From the NCBI RefSeq assembly GCF_002556545.1, contig NZ_CP022685.1, positions 2,170,001 through 2,234,000 on the forward strand: a DNA stretch of 64,000 nucleotides. Direction: 5' to 3'. Below the pieces are notes generated by a model, which saw only the letters and a program-made list of their open reading frames with translations, made no database searches and was not told where the DNA came from. Positions 24,690 through 33,943 of this stretch are shown in pieces. The stretch's first letter is position 1. Each line of letters begins with the position of its first letter. The stretch comes from Streptomyces formicae. Lineage in GTDB: Bacteria; Actinomycetota; Actinomycetes; Streptomycetales; Streptomycetaceae. Position numbers and translations under genes: made by a program.

Positions 24690-26057
24690 ATGCGAACCCG
24701 GAGCCGACCCAGGCCGCGCGCGCTCACCGCGGCCGCCGCAGGGGCGCTGCTCGCCCCGCTGCTCGCCGGATGCTGGACCGGCGCGGGCGGAACCGGTTCA
24801 GGCGGCGACTCCATCAACGTGCTGATGGTCAACAACCCGCAGATGGTGGAGTTGCAGAAGCTCACCGCCGCCCACTTCACCAAGGAGACGGGCATCAAGG
24901 TGAACTTCACCGTCCTGCCCGAGAACGACGTCCGCGACAAGATCAGCCAGGACTTCGCCAACCAGGCGGGGCAGTACGACGTGGCGACGCTCAGCAACTA
25001 CGAGATACCCATCTACGCCAGGAACGGCTGGCTGCACGACGTCGGTTCGTACGCCCACCAGGACAAGGGCTACGACGAGAAGGACATCCTGCCGCCCATG
25101 CGCCAGTCCCTGACCGGCGACGACGGCAAGCTCTACGGACAGCCCTTCTACGGAGAGTCGTCCTTCCTGATGTACCGCAAGGACGTCTTCGAGAAGGCGG
25201 GCCTGACCATGCCGGCGAAGCCCACCTGGCGGCAGGTGGCGAAGCTCGCGGCCCAAGTGGACGGCGAGCGGCCGGGAATGAAGGGCATCTGTCTGCGCGG
25301 ACTGCCCGGCTGGGGCGAGGTGATGGCCCCGCTGACGACCGTGGTGAACACCTTCGGAGGCACCTGGTTCGACAAGAGCTGGAAGGCCCGGCTCGACTCC
25401 CCCGAGTTCGAGAAGGCAACGCGCTTCTACGTGGACCTCGTGCGCGAGCACGGCGAGTCGGGGGCCGCCCAGTCCGGCTACGCCGAGTGCCTCAACAACC
25501 TCACCCAGGGCAAGACCGCCATGTGGTACGACGCGACGGCCGCCGCCGGATCGCTCGAAGCCGCCAAGTCCCCGGTCAAGGGCAAGATCGGCTATGTGGC
25601 CGCGCCGGTGGAGCGGACGAAGAGCTCCGGGTGGCTCTACACCTGGGCGTGGGGCCTGCAGAAGGCGTCCAAGAACCCCGACAAGGCGTGGAAGTTCATC
25701 TCCTGGGCGTCCGGTAAGGAGTACGAGGAACTGGTCGGCGAGAAGATCGGCTGGTCGAACGTGCCCGCGGGCAAGCGCGCGTCCACCTACGCGAACCCCG
25801 CCTACCGCAAGGAAGCCGCCGCCTTCCAGGACGTCACCCGCGCCGCCATCGAGGGCGCGAGGCCCCGAGACCCGGGACTACAGCCGCGGCCCGCGCCCGG
25901 CATCCAGTTCGTCGGCATCCCCGAGTTCACCGACCTCGGCACCAAGGTCTCCCAGGAGATCAGCGCGGCCATCGCGGGACGCCAGTCCGTCGCGTCGGCC
26001 CTGGAGAAGTCACAGGACCTCGCCGAGAAGATCTCCGAGGAGTACGAGGGACGATGA
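24690..26057 (+). CDS. ABC sugar/polyol importer, substrate-binding lipoprotein
   Basis: Protein of 455 residues with a lipoprotein signal: arginine-rich N-terminus, hydrophobic core and lipobox LLAGC with lipidated Cys28. The mature part is a cluster-B (carbohydrate) solute-binding protein of the SBP_bac_1 family (FTVLPENDVRDKISQDFANQAGQYDVATLSNYEIP, FYGESSFLMYRKDVFEKAGL, ...WAWGLQKASKNPDKAWKFISW). Similar proteins next to MDR-type dehydrogenases take up mannitol, sorbitol or related polyols. Its stop overlaps the first permease start (ATGA). First structural gene after the DeoR regulator. Confidence 0.9.
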   Translation: MRTRSRPRPRALTAAAAGALLAPLLAGCWTGAGGTGSGGDSINVLMVNNPQMVELQKLTAAHFTKETGIKVNFTVLPENDVRDKISQDFANQAGQYDVATLSNYEIPIYARNGWLHDVGSYAHQDKGYDEKDILPPMRQSLTGDDGKLYGQPFYGESSFLMYRKDVFEKAGLTMPAKPTWRQVAKLAAQVDGERPGMKGICLRGLPGWGEVMAPLTTVVNTFGGTWFDKSWKARLDSPEFEKATRFYVDLVREHGESGAAQSGYAECLNNLTQGKTAMWYDATAAAGSLEAAKSPVKGKIGYVAAPVERTKSSGWLYTWAWGLQKASKNPDKAWKFISWASGKEYEELVGEKIGWSNVPAGKRASTYANPAYRKEAAAFQDVTRAAIEGARPRDPGLQPRPAPGIQFVGIPEFTDLGTKVSQEISAAIAGRQSVASALEKSQDLAEKISEEYEGR

Positions 26058-27007
26058 CCGCCACCGCGAGCACCACCGCCGCCGGGCACGCGCGCGTGCC
26101 CACCGCCCGCAAGCAGGGGCCACCGGGACGGCTGCGCGCCTGGGCCACCAGGGCCCCCCTCCTGCCCGCCCTGATCTTCATGGTCGTCGTGACCCAACTG
26201 CCGTTCGTGGCGACCCTGGTGATCTCCTTCTTCGACTGGAACGCCCTCTACCCGGACGCCCGCAGCTTCACCGGATTCGCCAACTACACCGAGGTCCTCA
26301 CCGACCCCGACCTGCGCAAGTCCGTCCTGACGACGATCCTGCTCACCGCTTCCGTGGTCATCGCGAGCCTGGTGATCGGGCTCGGCCTCGCCCTGCTCCT
26401 CGACCGGAGGTTCCGGGGGCGCGGGATCGTGCGGACGCTGCTCATCGCGCCGTTCCTGCTGGTGCCCGTGGCCGCCGCGCTGCTGTGGAAGCACGTGCTC
26501 TACAACCCCGAGTACGGGCTCTTCAACGGGCTCCTGCACTGGGTCGGCGGCGACGGCGCGAGCCAGCCCGACTGGATCTCCGACACCCCGCTGCTCGCCA
26601 TCGAGGCGTCCCTGGTGTGGCAGTGGACGCCCTTCATGATGCTGATCCTGCTCGCGGGGCTGCAGAGCCGCGACACCGAACTCATCGAGGCCGCCCGCAT
26701 GGACGGCGCGAACAACTGGCAGGTCTTCCGCCATCTGACGCTGCCGCACCTGCGCCGCTACCTCGAACTGGGCGCGCTGCTCGGCTCGATCTACATCGTG
26801 CAGAACTTCGACGCCGTCTTCACGATCACCTCGGGCGGCCTCGGCACCGCCAACCTGCCCTACACCGTCTACCAGAGCTTCTACCAGGCCCACGAGAACG
26901 GTCTGGCCTCCGCGGCGGGCGTGCTCGTCGTCATCGGCTCGATCATCATCGCGACCTTCGCCCTGCGGGTCGTCTCGTCCCTCTTCCGTGAGGAGGTGTC
27001 ACGTTGA
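26054..27007 (+). CDS. ABC sugar/polyol importer permease (MalF/UgpA type)
   Basis: Protein of 317 residues with six membrane helices. The cytoplasmic EAA loop reads EAARMDGANNWQVFRHLTLPHL (about residues 214-235), the site that contacts the transport ATPase. It starts in an ATGA overlap with the binding protein gene and ends in a TTGA overlap with the second permease. It forms the transmembrane channel together with that permease. Confidence 0.92.
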   Translation: MTATASTTAAGHARVPTARKQGPPGRLRAWATRAPLLPALIFMVVVTQLPFVATLVISFFDWNALYPDARSFTGFANYTEVLTDPDLRKSVLTTILLTASVVIASLVIGLGLALLLDRRFRGRGIVRTLLIAPFLLVPVAAALLWKHVLYNPEYGLFNGLLHWVGGDGASQPDWISDTPLLAIEASLVWQWTPFMMLILLAGLQSRDTELIEAARMDGANNWQVFRHLTLPHLRRYLELGALLGSIYIVQNFDAVFTITSGGLGTANLPYTVYQSFYQAHENGLASAAGVLVVIGSIIIATFALRVVSSLFREEVSR

Positions 27008-27873
27008 GTTCCTCGACCTCTTCCTCGACCTCTACGAAGTCCGCCGCGAAGTCCCCCGCGAAGGGGCGGGCGCTCGGCCTCGTGGCCTGGCTCGCCGGGA
27101 TCCTGTTCTTCCTGCCCATCGCGTGGATGGCCCTGACGTCCTTCCACTCGGAGCAGGACGCCGCCACCAACCCGCCCTCGCTCGCCGCGCCCCTGACCCT
27201 GGACGGCTATCGCGACTTCTTCGGTGCGGGCGGCGGCGCGAGCCCCTGGCCCTCGCTGATCAACTCGGCGGTGGCGTCGGTCGTCTCGACCCTGTTCGTG
27301 CTCGTGCTCGCGCTGCCCGCCGCGTACGCCCTGTCCATCAGGCCCGTGAAGAAGTGGACGGACGTTCTCTTCTTCTTCCTCTCGACGAAGATGCTGCCGG
27401 TCGTGGCGGGCCTGCTGCCGCTGTACCTCTTCGCCAAGAACACCGGTCTGCTCGACAACATCTGGCTGCTCGTCATCCTCTACACCTCGATGAACCTGCC
27501 GATCGCGGTGTGGATGATGCAGTCGTTCCTCTCCGAGGTGCCCAAGGCGATCATCGAGGCCGCGCAGATCGACGGGGCCAGGCTGCCGACCGTCCTCACG
27601 CGCGTGGTGGCGCCCATCGCGCTGCCAGGGATCGCCGCGACCTCGCTGATCTGCTTCATCTTCAGCTGGAACGAGCTGCTCTTCGCCCGGGTGCTCAGCG
27701 GCGTCGTCGCCCAGACCGCGCCCGTCTTCCTGACCGGCTTCATCACCAGCCAGGGCCTGTTCCTGGCGAAGGTGTGCGCCGCGTCGCTCGTGATCTCCCT
27801 GCCGGTGCTCGCCGCGGGGTTCGCCGCCCAGGACAAGCTGGTCCAGGGCCTGTCGTTGGGAGCTGTGAAATGA
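27004..27873 (+). CDS. ABC sugar/polyol importer permease (MalG/UgpE type)
   Basis: Protein of 289 residues with six membrane helices and the EAA loop EAAQIDGARLPTVLTRVVAPIALPG. The start is a TTG that overlaps the preceding stop (TTGA); no other start fits before the first membrane helix. No ATPase gene follows. Streptomyces importers of this class usually share one ATPase, MsiK, encoded elsewhere, and that is the likely energiser here. Confidence 0.9.
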   Translation: MSSSTSSSTSTKSAAKSPAKGRALGLVAWLAGILFFLPIAWMALTSFHSEQDAATNPPSLAAPLTLDGYRDFFGAGGGASPWPSLINSAVASVVSTLFVLVLALPAAYALSIRPVKKWTDVLFFFLSTKMLPVVAGLLPLYLFAKNTGLLDNIWLLVILYTSMNLPIAVWMMQSFLSEVPKAIIEAAQIDGARLPTVLTRVVAPIALPGIAATSLICFIFSWNELLFARVLSGVVAQTAPVFLTGFITSQGLFLAKVCAASLVISLPVLAAGFAAQDKLVQGLSLGAVK

Positions 27874-28859
27874 AGGCCGCGATCGTCGAGTCGGTGGGCA
27901 AGGTCGTCGTCGGCGAGGTGCCGGACCCCACGCCAGGGCCCCGCGAGGTCGTCGTGGAGGTCGCCGCGTGCGGCCTGTGCGGCACCGATCTGCACATCCG
28001 CCAGGGCGAGTTCGCCCCGACGCTCCCCGTGGTGCCGGGGCACGAGTTCGCGGGCACCGTCGCCGCGCTCGGCCGTGACGTGAGCGGTCTCGCGGTCGGC
28101 GACCGCGTCGCCGTGGACCCGTCGCTGCACTGCCACGAGTGTCGCTACTGCCGGGTCGGGCGCGGCAACCTCTGCGAGCGGTGGGCCGCGATCGGGGTGA
28201 CCACCGCGGGCGGCGCCGCCCAGTACGCCCTCGCGCCCGCCGCCAACTGCGTCCGGCTGCCCGACCACGTACGCACCCAGGACGCGGCCCTCATCGAGCC
28301 GCTCTCCTGCGCGGTGCGCGGCTACGACGTCCTCCGGGCCAGGCTCGGCGCGCACGTCCTGATCTACGGCTCGGGCACGATGGGCCTGATGATGCTGGAG
28401 CTGGCCAAGCGGACCGGCGCCGCCTCCGTCGACGTGGTCGACCTCAACCCCGAGCGGCTCGCGACGGCGAAGCTCCTCGGCGTCTCCGGGTCGGCTGCCG
28501 GGCCCGACGAACTCGACAGGCCCGAGGGTTGGGACGTGGTGATCGACGCGACGGGCAACGCGGCGGCGATCCAGGACGGTCTCGGCCGGGTCGCCAAGGC
28601 CGGAACGTTCCTGCAATTCGGCGTCTCGGACTACGCGACGCGGGTCAGCATCGACCCGTACCGCATCTACAACCAGGAGATCACCATCACCGGATCGATG
28701 GCGGTCCTGCACAGCTACGAGCGGGCCGCCGAGCTGTTCGCGGGCGGGGTGCTCGACCCGGACGTGTTCATCAGCGACCGGCTGCCGCTCGACTCCTACC
28801 CGCAGGCGCTCGACCGGTTCGCCTCGGGGGCGGGACGCAAGATCGTCGTGGTGCCGTAA
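27870..28859 (+). CDS. Zinc-dependent sugar alcohol/alcohol dehydrogenase (MDR)
   Basis: Protein of 329 residues of the medium-chain dehydrogenase family. The catalytic zinc is bound by Cys37 (CGLCGTD) and His58-Glu59 (PGHEF); the structural zinc by Cys88, Cys91, Cys94 and Cys102. The Rossmann loop is YGSGTMGLMM near residue 167. This is the sorbitol/xylitol dehydrogenase-like branch, so it probably oxidises the polyol brought in by the transporter. It starts in an ATGA overlap with the second permease gene and closes the operon. Confidence 0.88.
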   Translation: MKAAIVESVGKVVVGEVPDPTPGPREVVVEVAACGLCGTDLHIRQGEFAPTLPVVPGHEFAGTVAALGRDVSGLAVGDRVAVDPSLHCHECRYCRVGRGNLCERWAAIGVTTAGGAAQYALAPAANCVRLPDHVRTQDAALIEPLSCAVRGYDVLRARLGAHVLIYGSGTMGLMMLELAKRTGAASVDVVDLNPERLATAKLLGVSGSAAGPDELDRPEGWDVVIDATGNAAAIQDGLGRVAKAGTFLQFGVSDYATRVSIDPYRIYNQEITITGSMAVLHSYERAAELFAGGVLDPDVFISDRLPLDSYPQALDRFASGAGRKIVVVP

Positions 28860-28931
28860 GCCGCGGTGCCGCGCATCGTGGCGCCGTAAATCCGGTACCG
28901 CTCGGCGCGGCCGGGACATACGCTCCCGGCC

Positions 28932-29153
28932 ATGCCGAGACCTCATGGATTCACCTACGAACAGCGCCCCGACGGCAGCGTCGTCATCACCCACGGCGCC
29001 CGTGCGGCGGGGACCCTGCGCGGGGCGCGCGCCGAGCGGTTCCTCGCCGAGGCCGAGGGCGGCGACCCGCAGCTGGTGATGGCCCGCTGGACGGGCAACT
29101 ACAAGCGCGGCAACGAGCGCTCGGCACGGTCGCACGCCCGCAATCAGGGCTGA
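28932..29153 (+). CDS. Small conserved-looking hypothetical protein
   Basis: Protein of 73 residues, basic, with no signal peptide or membrane segment. The N-terminal half (FTYEQRPDGSVVITHGARAAGTLRGARAERFL) looks like a small beta-alpha unit and the C-terminus (GNYKRGNERSARSHARN) is positively charged, perhaps nucleic-acid binding. Codon use is normal for the genome, which supports it as a real gene. I do not recognise a family. Confidence 0.6.
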   Translation: MPRPHGFTYEQRPDGSVVITHGARAAGTLRGARAERFLAEAEGGDPQLVMARWTGNYKRGNERSARSHARNQG

Positions 29154-29209
29154 GAAAAACCCGCCGCGGGTAAGGGAACGGCAAAGCCGGGTCGTTCGTT
29201 ACTCCCGGC

Positions 29210-30457
29210 ATGACAGCTATGACCCCCGGCTCGAACATCCCGCTGACCGCCGCCCGCGTGGCGGTGGACGTCGCCGCCCCCGTGCGGCTCGACGTATCGG
29301 GCCTGCTGCTCACCGCCGACGGCAAGGTGCGCTCCGACGACGACTTCATCTTCTTCAACCAGCCCTCGGGCCCCGGTGTGACCTACCAGTCCGGCGGCGG
29401 CACGACCCCCGACAAGGTCACCGTGGACACGGCCGCCGTGCCGCCCGGCATCGAGAAGATCGTCGTGACCGCGAGCCCGGACGCGGCGGGCCAGACCTTC
29501 CAGGGCGTCGAGCCCACGGCCACCATCCGCAACGCGGACGACGGCTCGGTGCTCGCCACCTTCACCCCGCCGCAGCTCGGCACCGAGACGGCGCTGGTGA
29601 TCGTCGAGATCTACCTGCGCAACGGCGCGTGGAAGGCCCGTGCCGTCGGCCAGGGGTACTCCAACGGCCTCGCCGGGATCGCCACGGACTTCGGCGTCTC
29701 GGTGGAGGAGCCCGCTCCGGCCGCTCCGGCAGCCGCTCCCGCCGCTCCCGCGCCTCCGATGGCGCCCCCGGTGGGCCAGCCCGTGCAGGGCCCGCCGCCG
29801 CCCGTCTCCGACCCGCGCCTGGCCGCTCCGGCACCGCCCGCCGCTCCCCCGGCCCCCGCCGCGCCCGCGCCCGGCGCCGGGAAGATCAACCTGGACAAGG
29901 GCCGGGTCAGCCTCCAGAAGAACCAGACGGTGTCCCTGGTCAAGGGCGGCCGTCCGCTGCTCTCGCAGGTCAAGATGGGCCTCGGCTGGGAGCCCGCGTT
30001 CCGCGGCAAGGACATCGACCTGGACGCGTCCGTCATCGCGTACGGCCCGCAGCGCAACCACGTGGACAGCTGCTACTTCGGCAAGCTCTCGATCGTGAAC
30101 GGCGCGATCAAGCACTCCGGCGACAACCTCACGGGCGAGGGCGGCGGTGACGACGAGGTGATCGTCGTCGACCTCGGCCGTATCCCCCAGGAGGTCACGG
30201 GCCTGGTCTTCACGGTGAACTCGTTCTCGGGACAGAAGTTCACGGAGGTCGCCAAGGCGTACTGCCGCCTGATCGACGCGTCGACCGGCGAGGAGCTGGT
30301 CCGCTTCGACCTGACCAACGCCGAGGCGCAGACCGGCGTGATGATGGCGAAGCTGATCAAGCAGTTCACCGGCGAGTGGGAGATGACCGCGATGGGGCAG
30401 TTCGTGAAGTCCCGCACGGTGCGCGGCATGGTGAAGCCCTCGGCGCAGGCGCTGTAA
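29210..30457 (+). CDS. Two-domain TerD-family protein
   Basis: Protein of 415 residues. Two TerD (tellurium-resistance/stress) domains are joined by a Pro/Ala-rich linker (about residues 165-225). The first (MTPGSNIPLTAARVAVDV, RSDDDFIFFNQPSGPGVTY) keeps the DDDFIFFNQ calcium-binding motif. The second (KINLDKGRVSLQKNQTVSLVKGG) is a variant in which that motif reads RNHVDSCYFGKLS, and GGGDDEVIVVDLGRIP is retained. Streptomyces has many TerD proteins, tied to stress resistance and differentiation. It is cytosolic and followed by a very strong hairpin. ATG at 29219 is an alternative start. Confidence 0.9.
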   Translation: MTAMTPGSNIPLTAARVAVDVAAPVRLDVSGLLLTADGKVRSDDDFIFFNQPSGPGVTYQSGGGTTPDKVTVDTAAVPPGIEKIVVTASPDAAGQTFQGVEPTATIRNADDGSVLATFTPPQLGTETALVIVEIYLRNGAWKARAVGQGYSNGLAGIATDFGVSVEEPAPAAPAAAPAAPAPPMAPPVGQPVQGPPPPVSDPRLAAPAPPAAPPAPAAPAPGAGKINLDKGRVSLQKNQTVSLVKGGRPLLSQVKMGLGWEPAFRGKDIDLDASVIAYGPQRNHVDSCYFGKLSIVNGAIKHSGDNLTGEGGGDDEVIVVDLGRIPQEVTGLVFTVNSFSGQKFTEVAKAYCRLIDASTGEELVRFDLTNAEAQTGVMMAKLIKQFTGEWEMTAMGQFVKSRTVRGMVKPSAQAL

Positions 30458-30466
30458 GGGCCGGGA

Positions 30467-30522
30467 GACACACGTGAGGGGCGGCGGACCGCATGCACGG
30501 TCCGCCGCCCCTCACGTGTGTC
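30467..30522. terminator. Perfect 25-bp hairpin, bidirectional terminator
   Basis: Arms of 25 bases (30467-30491 and 30498-30522) pair without mismatch around a 6-base loop CATGCA. It lies between the convergent TerD gene and the Tudor-like gene. There is no T-tract on either side, as is usual in Streptomyces. Confidence 0.85.
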
Positions 30523-30537
30523 AGGTCACAGTCGGAC

Positions 30538-30765
30538 TCACAGCTTGGCCAGCTTCGGGTAGGGGCTCAGGAAACGTCCCTGACGCCCGGCGAAGTCGAT
30601 GACCACCGCGTCCTCTCCCTCGACGCCGACGATCCTCCCGAGTCCGTACTGGTCGTGGGAGACCCGGTCGCCCACGGCGAACTGCTCAACGGGTGGTGCG
30701 GGCGGAGCGGGCACGTTGAAGGGACTGTTCGGCAGGTGGCGGCGCGAGCCGGGGGGCCTCGTCAT
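30538..30765 (-). CDS. Stand-alone UvrD/PcrA C-terminal (Tudor-like) domain protein
   Basis: Protein of 75 residues. Residues 28-75 (FAVGDRVSHDQYGLGRIVGVEGEDAVVIDFAGRQGRFL and on) match the small beta-barrel at the extreme C-terminus of UvrD/PcrA helicases, which binds RNA polymerase. The helicase itself is absent; the N-terminus is a Pro-rich tail. Small proteins of this kind occur in streptomycetes. A role as an RNA polymerase or helicase-partner adaptor is inference. It faces the TerD gene across a strong terminator. Confidence 0.7.
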   Translation of the reverse strand: MTRPPGSRRHLPNSPFNVPAPPAPPVEQFAVGDRVSHDQYGLGRIVGVEGEDAVVIDFAGRQGRFLSPYPKLAKL

Positions 30766-30944
30766 GTTCGCAGTATGCGCCCCCGGAGACCCGGCGCACC
30801 ATGCTTCGAGCTCACACCGCCCTCACATCGGTATGGAACAGACACACAAAACGCAGCCGCAGCACACTGCCCGGTGGCCCCGGACACGACCCGAACGGGC
30901 TACGCGGGTAACGCTGCGCACCCCGCCCATCACACTCCGTACGT

Positions 30945-31964
30945 TCAAAAAAGCGTGCTGTAGGCGTTGAGCGCGGGCTGCCCGCCGAGATGGGCGTAGA
31001 GCATGGTCGCGTCGCGCGGGATCTCGCCCCTGGCCACCAGGTCGACGAGGCCCGCCATCGACTTCCCCTCGTAGACCGGGTCGGTCACCATGCCCTCCGT
31101 CCGCGCGGCCAGGCGCATCGCGTCGAGGGTCGCCTCGTCGGGGAGGCCGTAGGTGCCCGCGTGATAGCGCTCGTCGAGCTCGACGTCCGCCGCCACGTCC
31201 CGGGACACACCGATGAGTTCCGCCGTGGAGCGGGCGATCCTGGTGATCTGCTCGCGGGTGCGGTCCGGCTCGGCGGAGGCGTCGATGCCGAGGACGCGCC
31301 GCGGCCTGCCGCCCTCCTCGGCGAGCGCGGCGCAGCCCGCGACCATGCCCGCCTGGGTGGATCCGGTCACCGAGCAGACGACGACGGTGTCGAAGAAGAC
31401 CCCCAGGTCCCTTTCCTGCTCGGCGAGTTCGTACGCCCACTGCGCGAAGCCGAGGCCGCCGAGCCGGTGTTCCGAGCAGCCCGCCGGTATCGCGTACGGC
31501 CTGCCGCCCGCCTCCTCGACCTCGCGCACCGCCCGCTCCCAGCTCTCCTTGACGCCGATGCCGAACCCGGCCCGCACCAGGCGCACATCGGCGCCCGCGA
31601 GCCTGCTGATCTGGATGTTGCCGACCTTGTCGTAGCCGGGTTCCGGCCAGTCGACCCAGCTCTCCTGGATCAGCACGCACTTGAGCCCGGCGCGGGCGGC
31701 CACCGCGGCGACCTGGCGGGTGTGGTTGGACTGGACGCCGCCGATCGACACGAGCGTGTCGCAGCCCTGCGCGAGGGCGTCGGCGACCAGGTACTCCAGC
31801 TTCCTGGTCTTGTTCCCGCCGTACGCGATGCCGGAGTTGCAGTCCTCCCGCTTGGCCCAGAGCGTGGCGCCGCCGAGACGGTGGGTGAGCCGCTCCAGGG
31901 GGTGCACGGGCGAGGGGCCGAAGAGGAGCGGATAGCGCGGGTAGGTGTCGAGGGGTGCGGACAC
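30945..31964 (-). CDS. acdS: 1-aminocyclopropane-1-carboxylate deaminase
   Basis: Protein of 339 residues, fold type II PLP enzyme. Lys52 in GGNKTRK binds PLP and Ser79 lies in VQSNHTRQ. Glu299 in DPVYEGKSM and Leu326 in YAHLGGQ are the residues that separate true ACC deaminases (Glu295/Leu322 in the Pseudomonas enzyme) from D-cysteine desulfhydrases. It splits ACC, the ethylene precursor of plants, to 2-oxobutyrate and ammonia, a trait of plant-associated bacteria. The GTG start has GGGAGG eight bases upstream. Confidence 0.92.
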   Translation of the reverse strand: MSAPLDTYPRYPLLFGPSPVHPLERLTHRLGGATLWAKREDCNSGIAYGGNKTRKLEYLVADALAQGCDTLVSIGGVQSNHTRQVAAVAARAGLKCVLIQESWVDWPEPGYDKVGNIQISRLAGADVRLVRAGFGIGVKESWERAVREVEEAGGRPYAIPAGCSEHRLGGLGFAQWAYELAEQERDLGVFFDTVVVCSVTGSTQAGMVAGCAALAEEGGRPRRVLGIDASAEPDRTREQITRIARSTAELIGVSRDVAADVELDERYHAGTYGLPDEATLDAMRLAARTEGMVTDPVYEGKSMAGLVDLVARGEIPRDATMLYAHLGGQPALNAYSTLF

Positions 31965-32041
31965 GGGAGCCTCCCGGAGTCGGGGATCGTGACGTTAGAT
32001 CCCCGGCTCCGGGAGGGACAAGGGCACCGGCGGGCCCCGTC

Positions 32042-33628
32042 TCAGGCCGCGTCCCGCCACGGCCAGTCGGCGTCGCGGCCCGCCTCCAGCAGCGGCACCA
32101 TGCGGAACGCCGCGTCCGAAAGGCCGCCGAAGACATGGCGGTTGCCCGTGCCGGACGCGCTGTGGCCCGCGCGGTATCCCGCCAGGTTCCAGGTGTAGAC
32201 GGGCACGTGACCGGGGACCTGCTCGGTCGGGTCGCCGTGGTGGTGGTACGTCGCCTGCTCGTCGGTGACGATCAGGACCCGGTCGTGCTTCTTGTAGGAG
32301 CGGCGCACCGCCCCGGTGGTGTCGGTGCCGCCGAGGTCGCCGAAGCGGTCGAGCACCTTCAGGACGGACTCCCCCGCGCGGTACTTCACCCGGGCGCTGG
32401 TGGTGCCGAACTGGACCAGGTCCGCGTCGGCGGCCCGCAGGGCGAGGGCGGTGCCGAAGATCGCCGCCGCGTCGGCCCGGTTGAGCTGCGAGCGGTCAGA
32501 CAGCGGCGACCACATCGAGCCCGAGCGGTCGACCAGGATCAGCGTGCGCCCGGGCAGCGACGGCACGTTGGCCAGCGAGTGGCCGAGCGCCCGCTCCAGC
32601 GGGTAGGACCAGCGCAGCGACGGCGCGTGCTGGTACGCGGCGAGGTAGCGGAAGGGGAACTGCCGCGACCTCGCGACGACTTCGGGGTCCGCGAGCCGGT
32701 CCGCGACGCCCGCGGCGACCTCGTCCGAGACGCCCGCCTCGTCGAAGTTGCGCAGGTTGCGGACCAGCGCCATGGCACCCATGGACGGGATGACGGCCTC
32801 CCAGGCCGCCTTGTCCATCGGCCCGTGCAGCCAGCCCGCGAGCGCCTCCCAGGTGATGCCCGCGGCGGCGAGCCGCTCGGCGCCGCCGGGCCCGGTGACC
32901 ACCGCGCGCCGCTCGGCGACGGGCAGCGCCATCAGCTCGCGGTGCGCGGCGAGCACGCGCGCGCCCTCGGGCGGCACGGCCGTCTCCGGGTGGTGGCGCC
33001 GGTCGAGCGCGTACCGGAAGAGGGCGCCCTGCCACGGCTTGTCCGGGTCGGGGGCCGCGTGCACCAGGTTGAGGATGTCGCCGAAGCGGTAGCCCTTGGA
33101 CGCCGTGTCGTACTTCAGGAGCGACTTCTCGCCGTAGAGGCGGCGCACCGCGTCGGCGATGCCGCGCTTGACGGGCTTGGGGACGTTCCGGCCGTACGTC
33201 GAGGTCCAGTAGCCGAGGAACTCGCCGGGCTCGTCGGGGCGACGCAGCACGGAGGCGACGACCTGACGGCCCGTGGGTCCTTCCGTGGCGTGCGCGTCGA
33301 GGCGTGCCTTGACGTACTCGGCGGCGCCGACGAGGGAGGCCGTGCGCATGTTGCCGTCGCCGCGCAGCCAGCCGAGCAGGCCCGCGGTCCACGCCGGGTC
33401 CTCGACGGCGAGGCGGCGCACGAGCGTGGCGAAGCGGTCGTCGCGGCGGCCCCCGGTCTCGTAGAAGGTCCGCTGGGACACGAAGTTGGCGACCGCGAGC
33501 AGGAAGAGTTCGGAGCGCGCGTCGCGCAGGTGTCCGGTGCCGCCCTCGTACGTGTGCGTGGTGCGGCCCGTCGACTTCACGGGAGAGGCGACGAACGCCT
33601 TGAAGGACTTGGTGTTGAAGCGTGCCAT
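32042..33628 (-). CDS. rsr: Ro60/Rsr ortholog: TROVE domain plus von Willebrand factor A domain
   Basis: Protein of 528 residues. Residues 10-345 are the HEAT-repeat TROVE ring (TGHLRDARSELFLLAVANFVSQRTFYETG, SVLRRPDEPGEFLGYW, KGYRFGDILNLVHA), and residues 360-510 a vWA domain with an intact MIDAS, D367-x-S369-x-S371, and a Thr in GTDTTG. Ro60 binds misfolded RNAs in the ring cavity and Y RNAs on the outer surface; bacterial Rsr works with Y RNA and the exonuclease PNPase in RNA decay and stress. Two Y RNA-like elements lie directly upstream on the same strand, which supports the assignment. The start has GGGGGAA upstream. Confidence 0.93.
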   Translation of the reverse strand: MARFNTKSFKAFVASPVKSTGRTTHTYEGGTGHLRDARSELFLLAVANFVSQRTFYETGGRRDDRFATLVRRLAVEDPAWTAGLLGWLRGDGNMRTASLVGAAEYVKARLDAHATEGPTGRQVVASVLRRPDEPGEFLGYWTSTYGRNVPKPVKRGIADAVRRLYGEKSLLKYDTASKGYRFGDILNLVHAAPDPDKPWQGALFRYALDRRHHPETAVPPEGARVLAAHRELMALPVAERRAVVTGPGGAERLAAAGITWEALAGWLHGPMDKAAWEAVIPSMGAMALVRNLRNFDEAGVSDEVAAGVADRLADPEVVARSRQFPFRYLAAYQHAPSLRWSYPLERALGHSLANVPSLPGRTLILVDRSGSMWSPLSDRSQLNRADAAAIFGTALALRAADADLVQFGTTSARVKYRAGESVLKVLDRFGDLGGTDTTGAVRRSYKKHDRVLIVTDEQATYHHHGDPTEQVPGHVPVYTWNLAGYRAGHSASGTGNRHVFGGLSDAAFRMVPLLEAGRDADWPWRDAA

Positions 33629-33684
33629 GAGAATTCCCCCGAATTCATCGTGCTTTACGTTGCGGGGGGAGGCATCATGCGGCA

Positions 33685-33835
33685 GGAGTGCGCCCGAGTT
33701 CAGAGGTCGGCGACGGAATTCATATCGGATGCTCTACCGGGTTGAGCTACACCGAACCGTATTCGATGACGGGATTCGAACCCGCAACCATCTGAGCAAG
33801 AGAAGTATCCGCGGCCTGCGCACCGGGCGCACACC
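33685..33835 (-). ncRNA. yrlA: YrlA-like Y RNA with permuted tRNA module (proximal copy)
   Basis: Read 5' to 3' on the minus strand: terminal helix strand (33824-33835); conserved GTGCGCAGG; T arm with 5-bp stem and TTCGAAT loop (33769-33785); acceptor-like stem of 7 bp, CATCGAA (33762-33768) with TTCGGTG (33750-33756), closed by a 5-base loop; the UA of positions 8-9 (33748-33749); a D arm with GCTC/GAGC stem (33731-33747); then the other strand of the terminal helix (33685-33696). The terminal helix has 11 of 12 pairs. The order T-acceptor-D is a circular permutation of tRNA, as known for YrlA RNAs beside rsr. Ends are estimated from the helix. Confidence 0.85.
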
Positions 33836-33943
33836 AGCCGCTGAGCCCCCCGAGATCAAGGCTGGCGGCGGCGTGATCCCAGGAGGGGAAGCAGCCGCGG
33901 CCGACGCACCGGGAGGTGCGGGAAGGAACATGGAGTTATGGGT

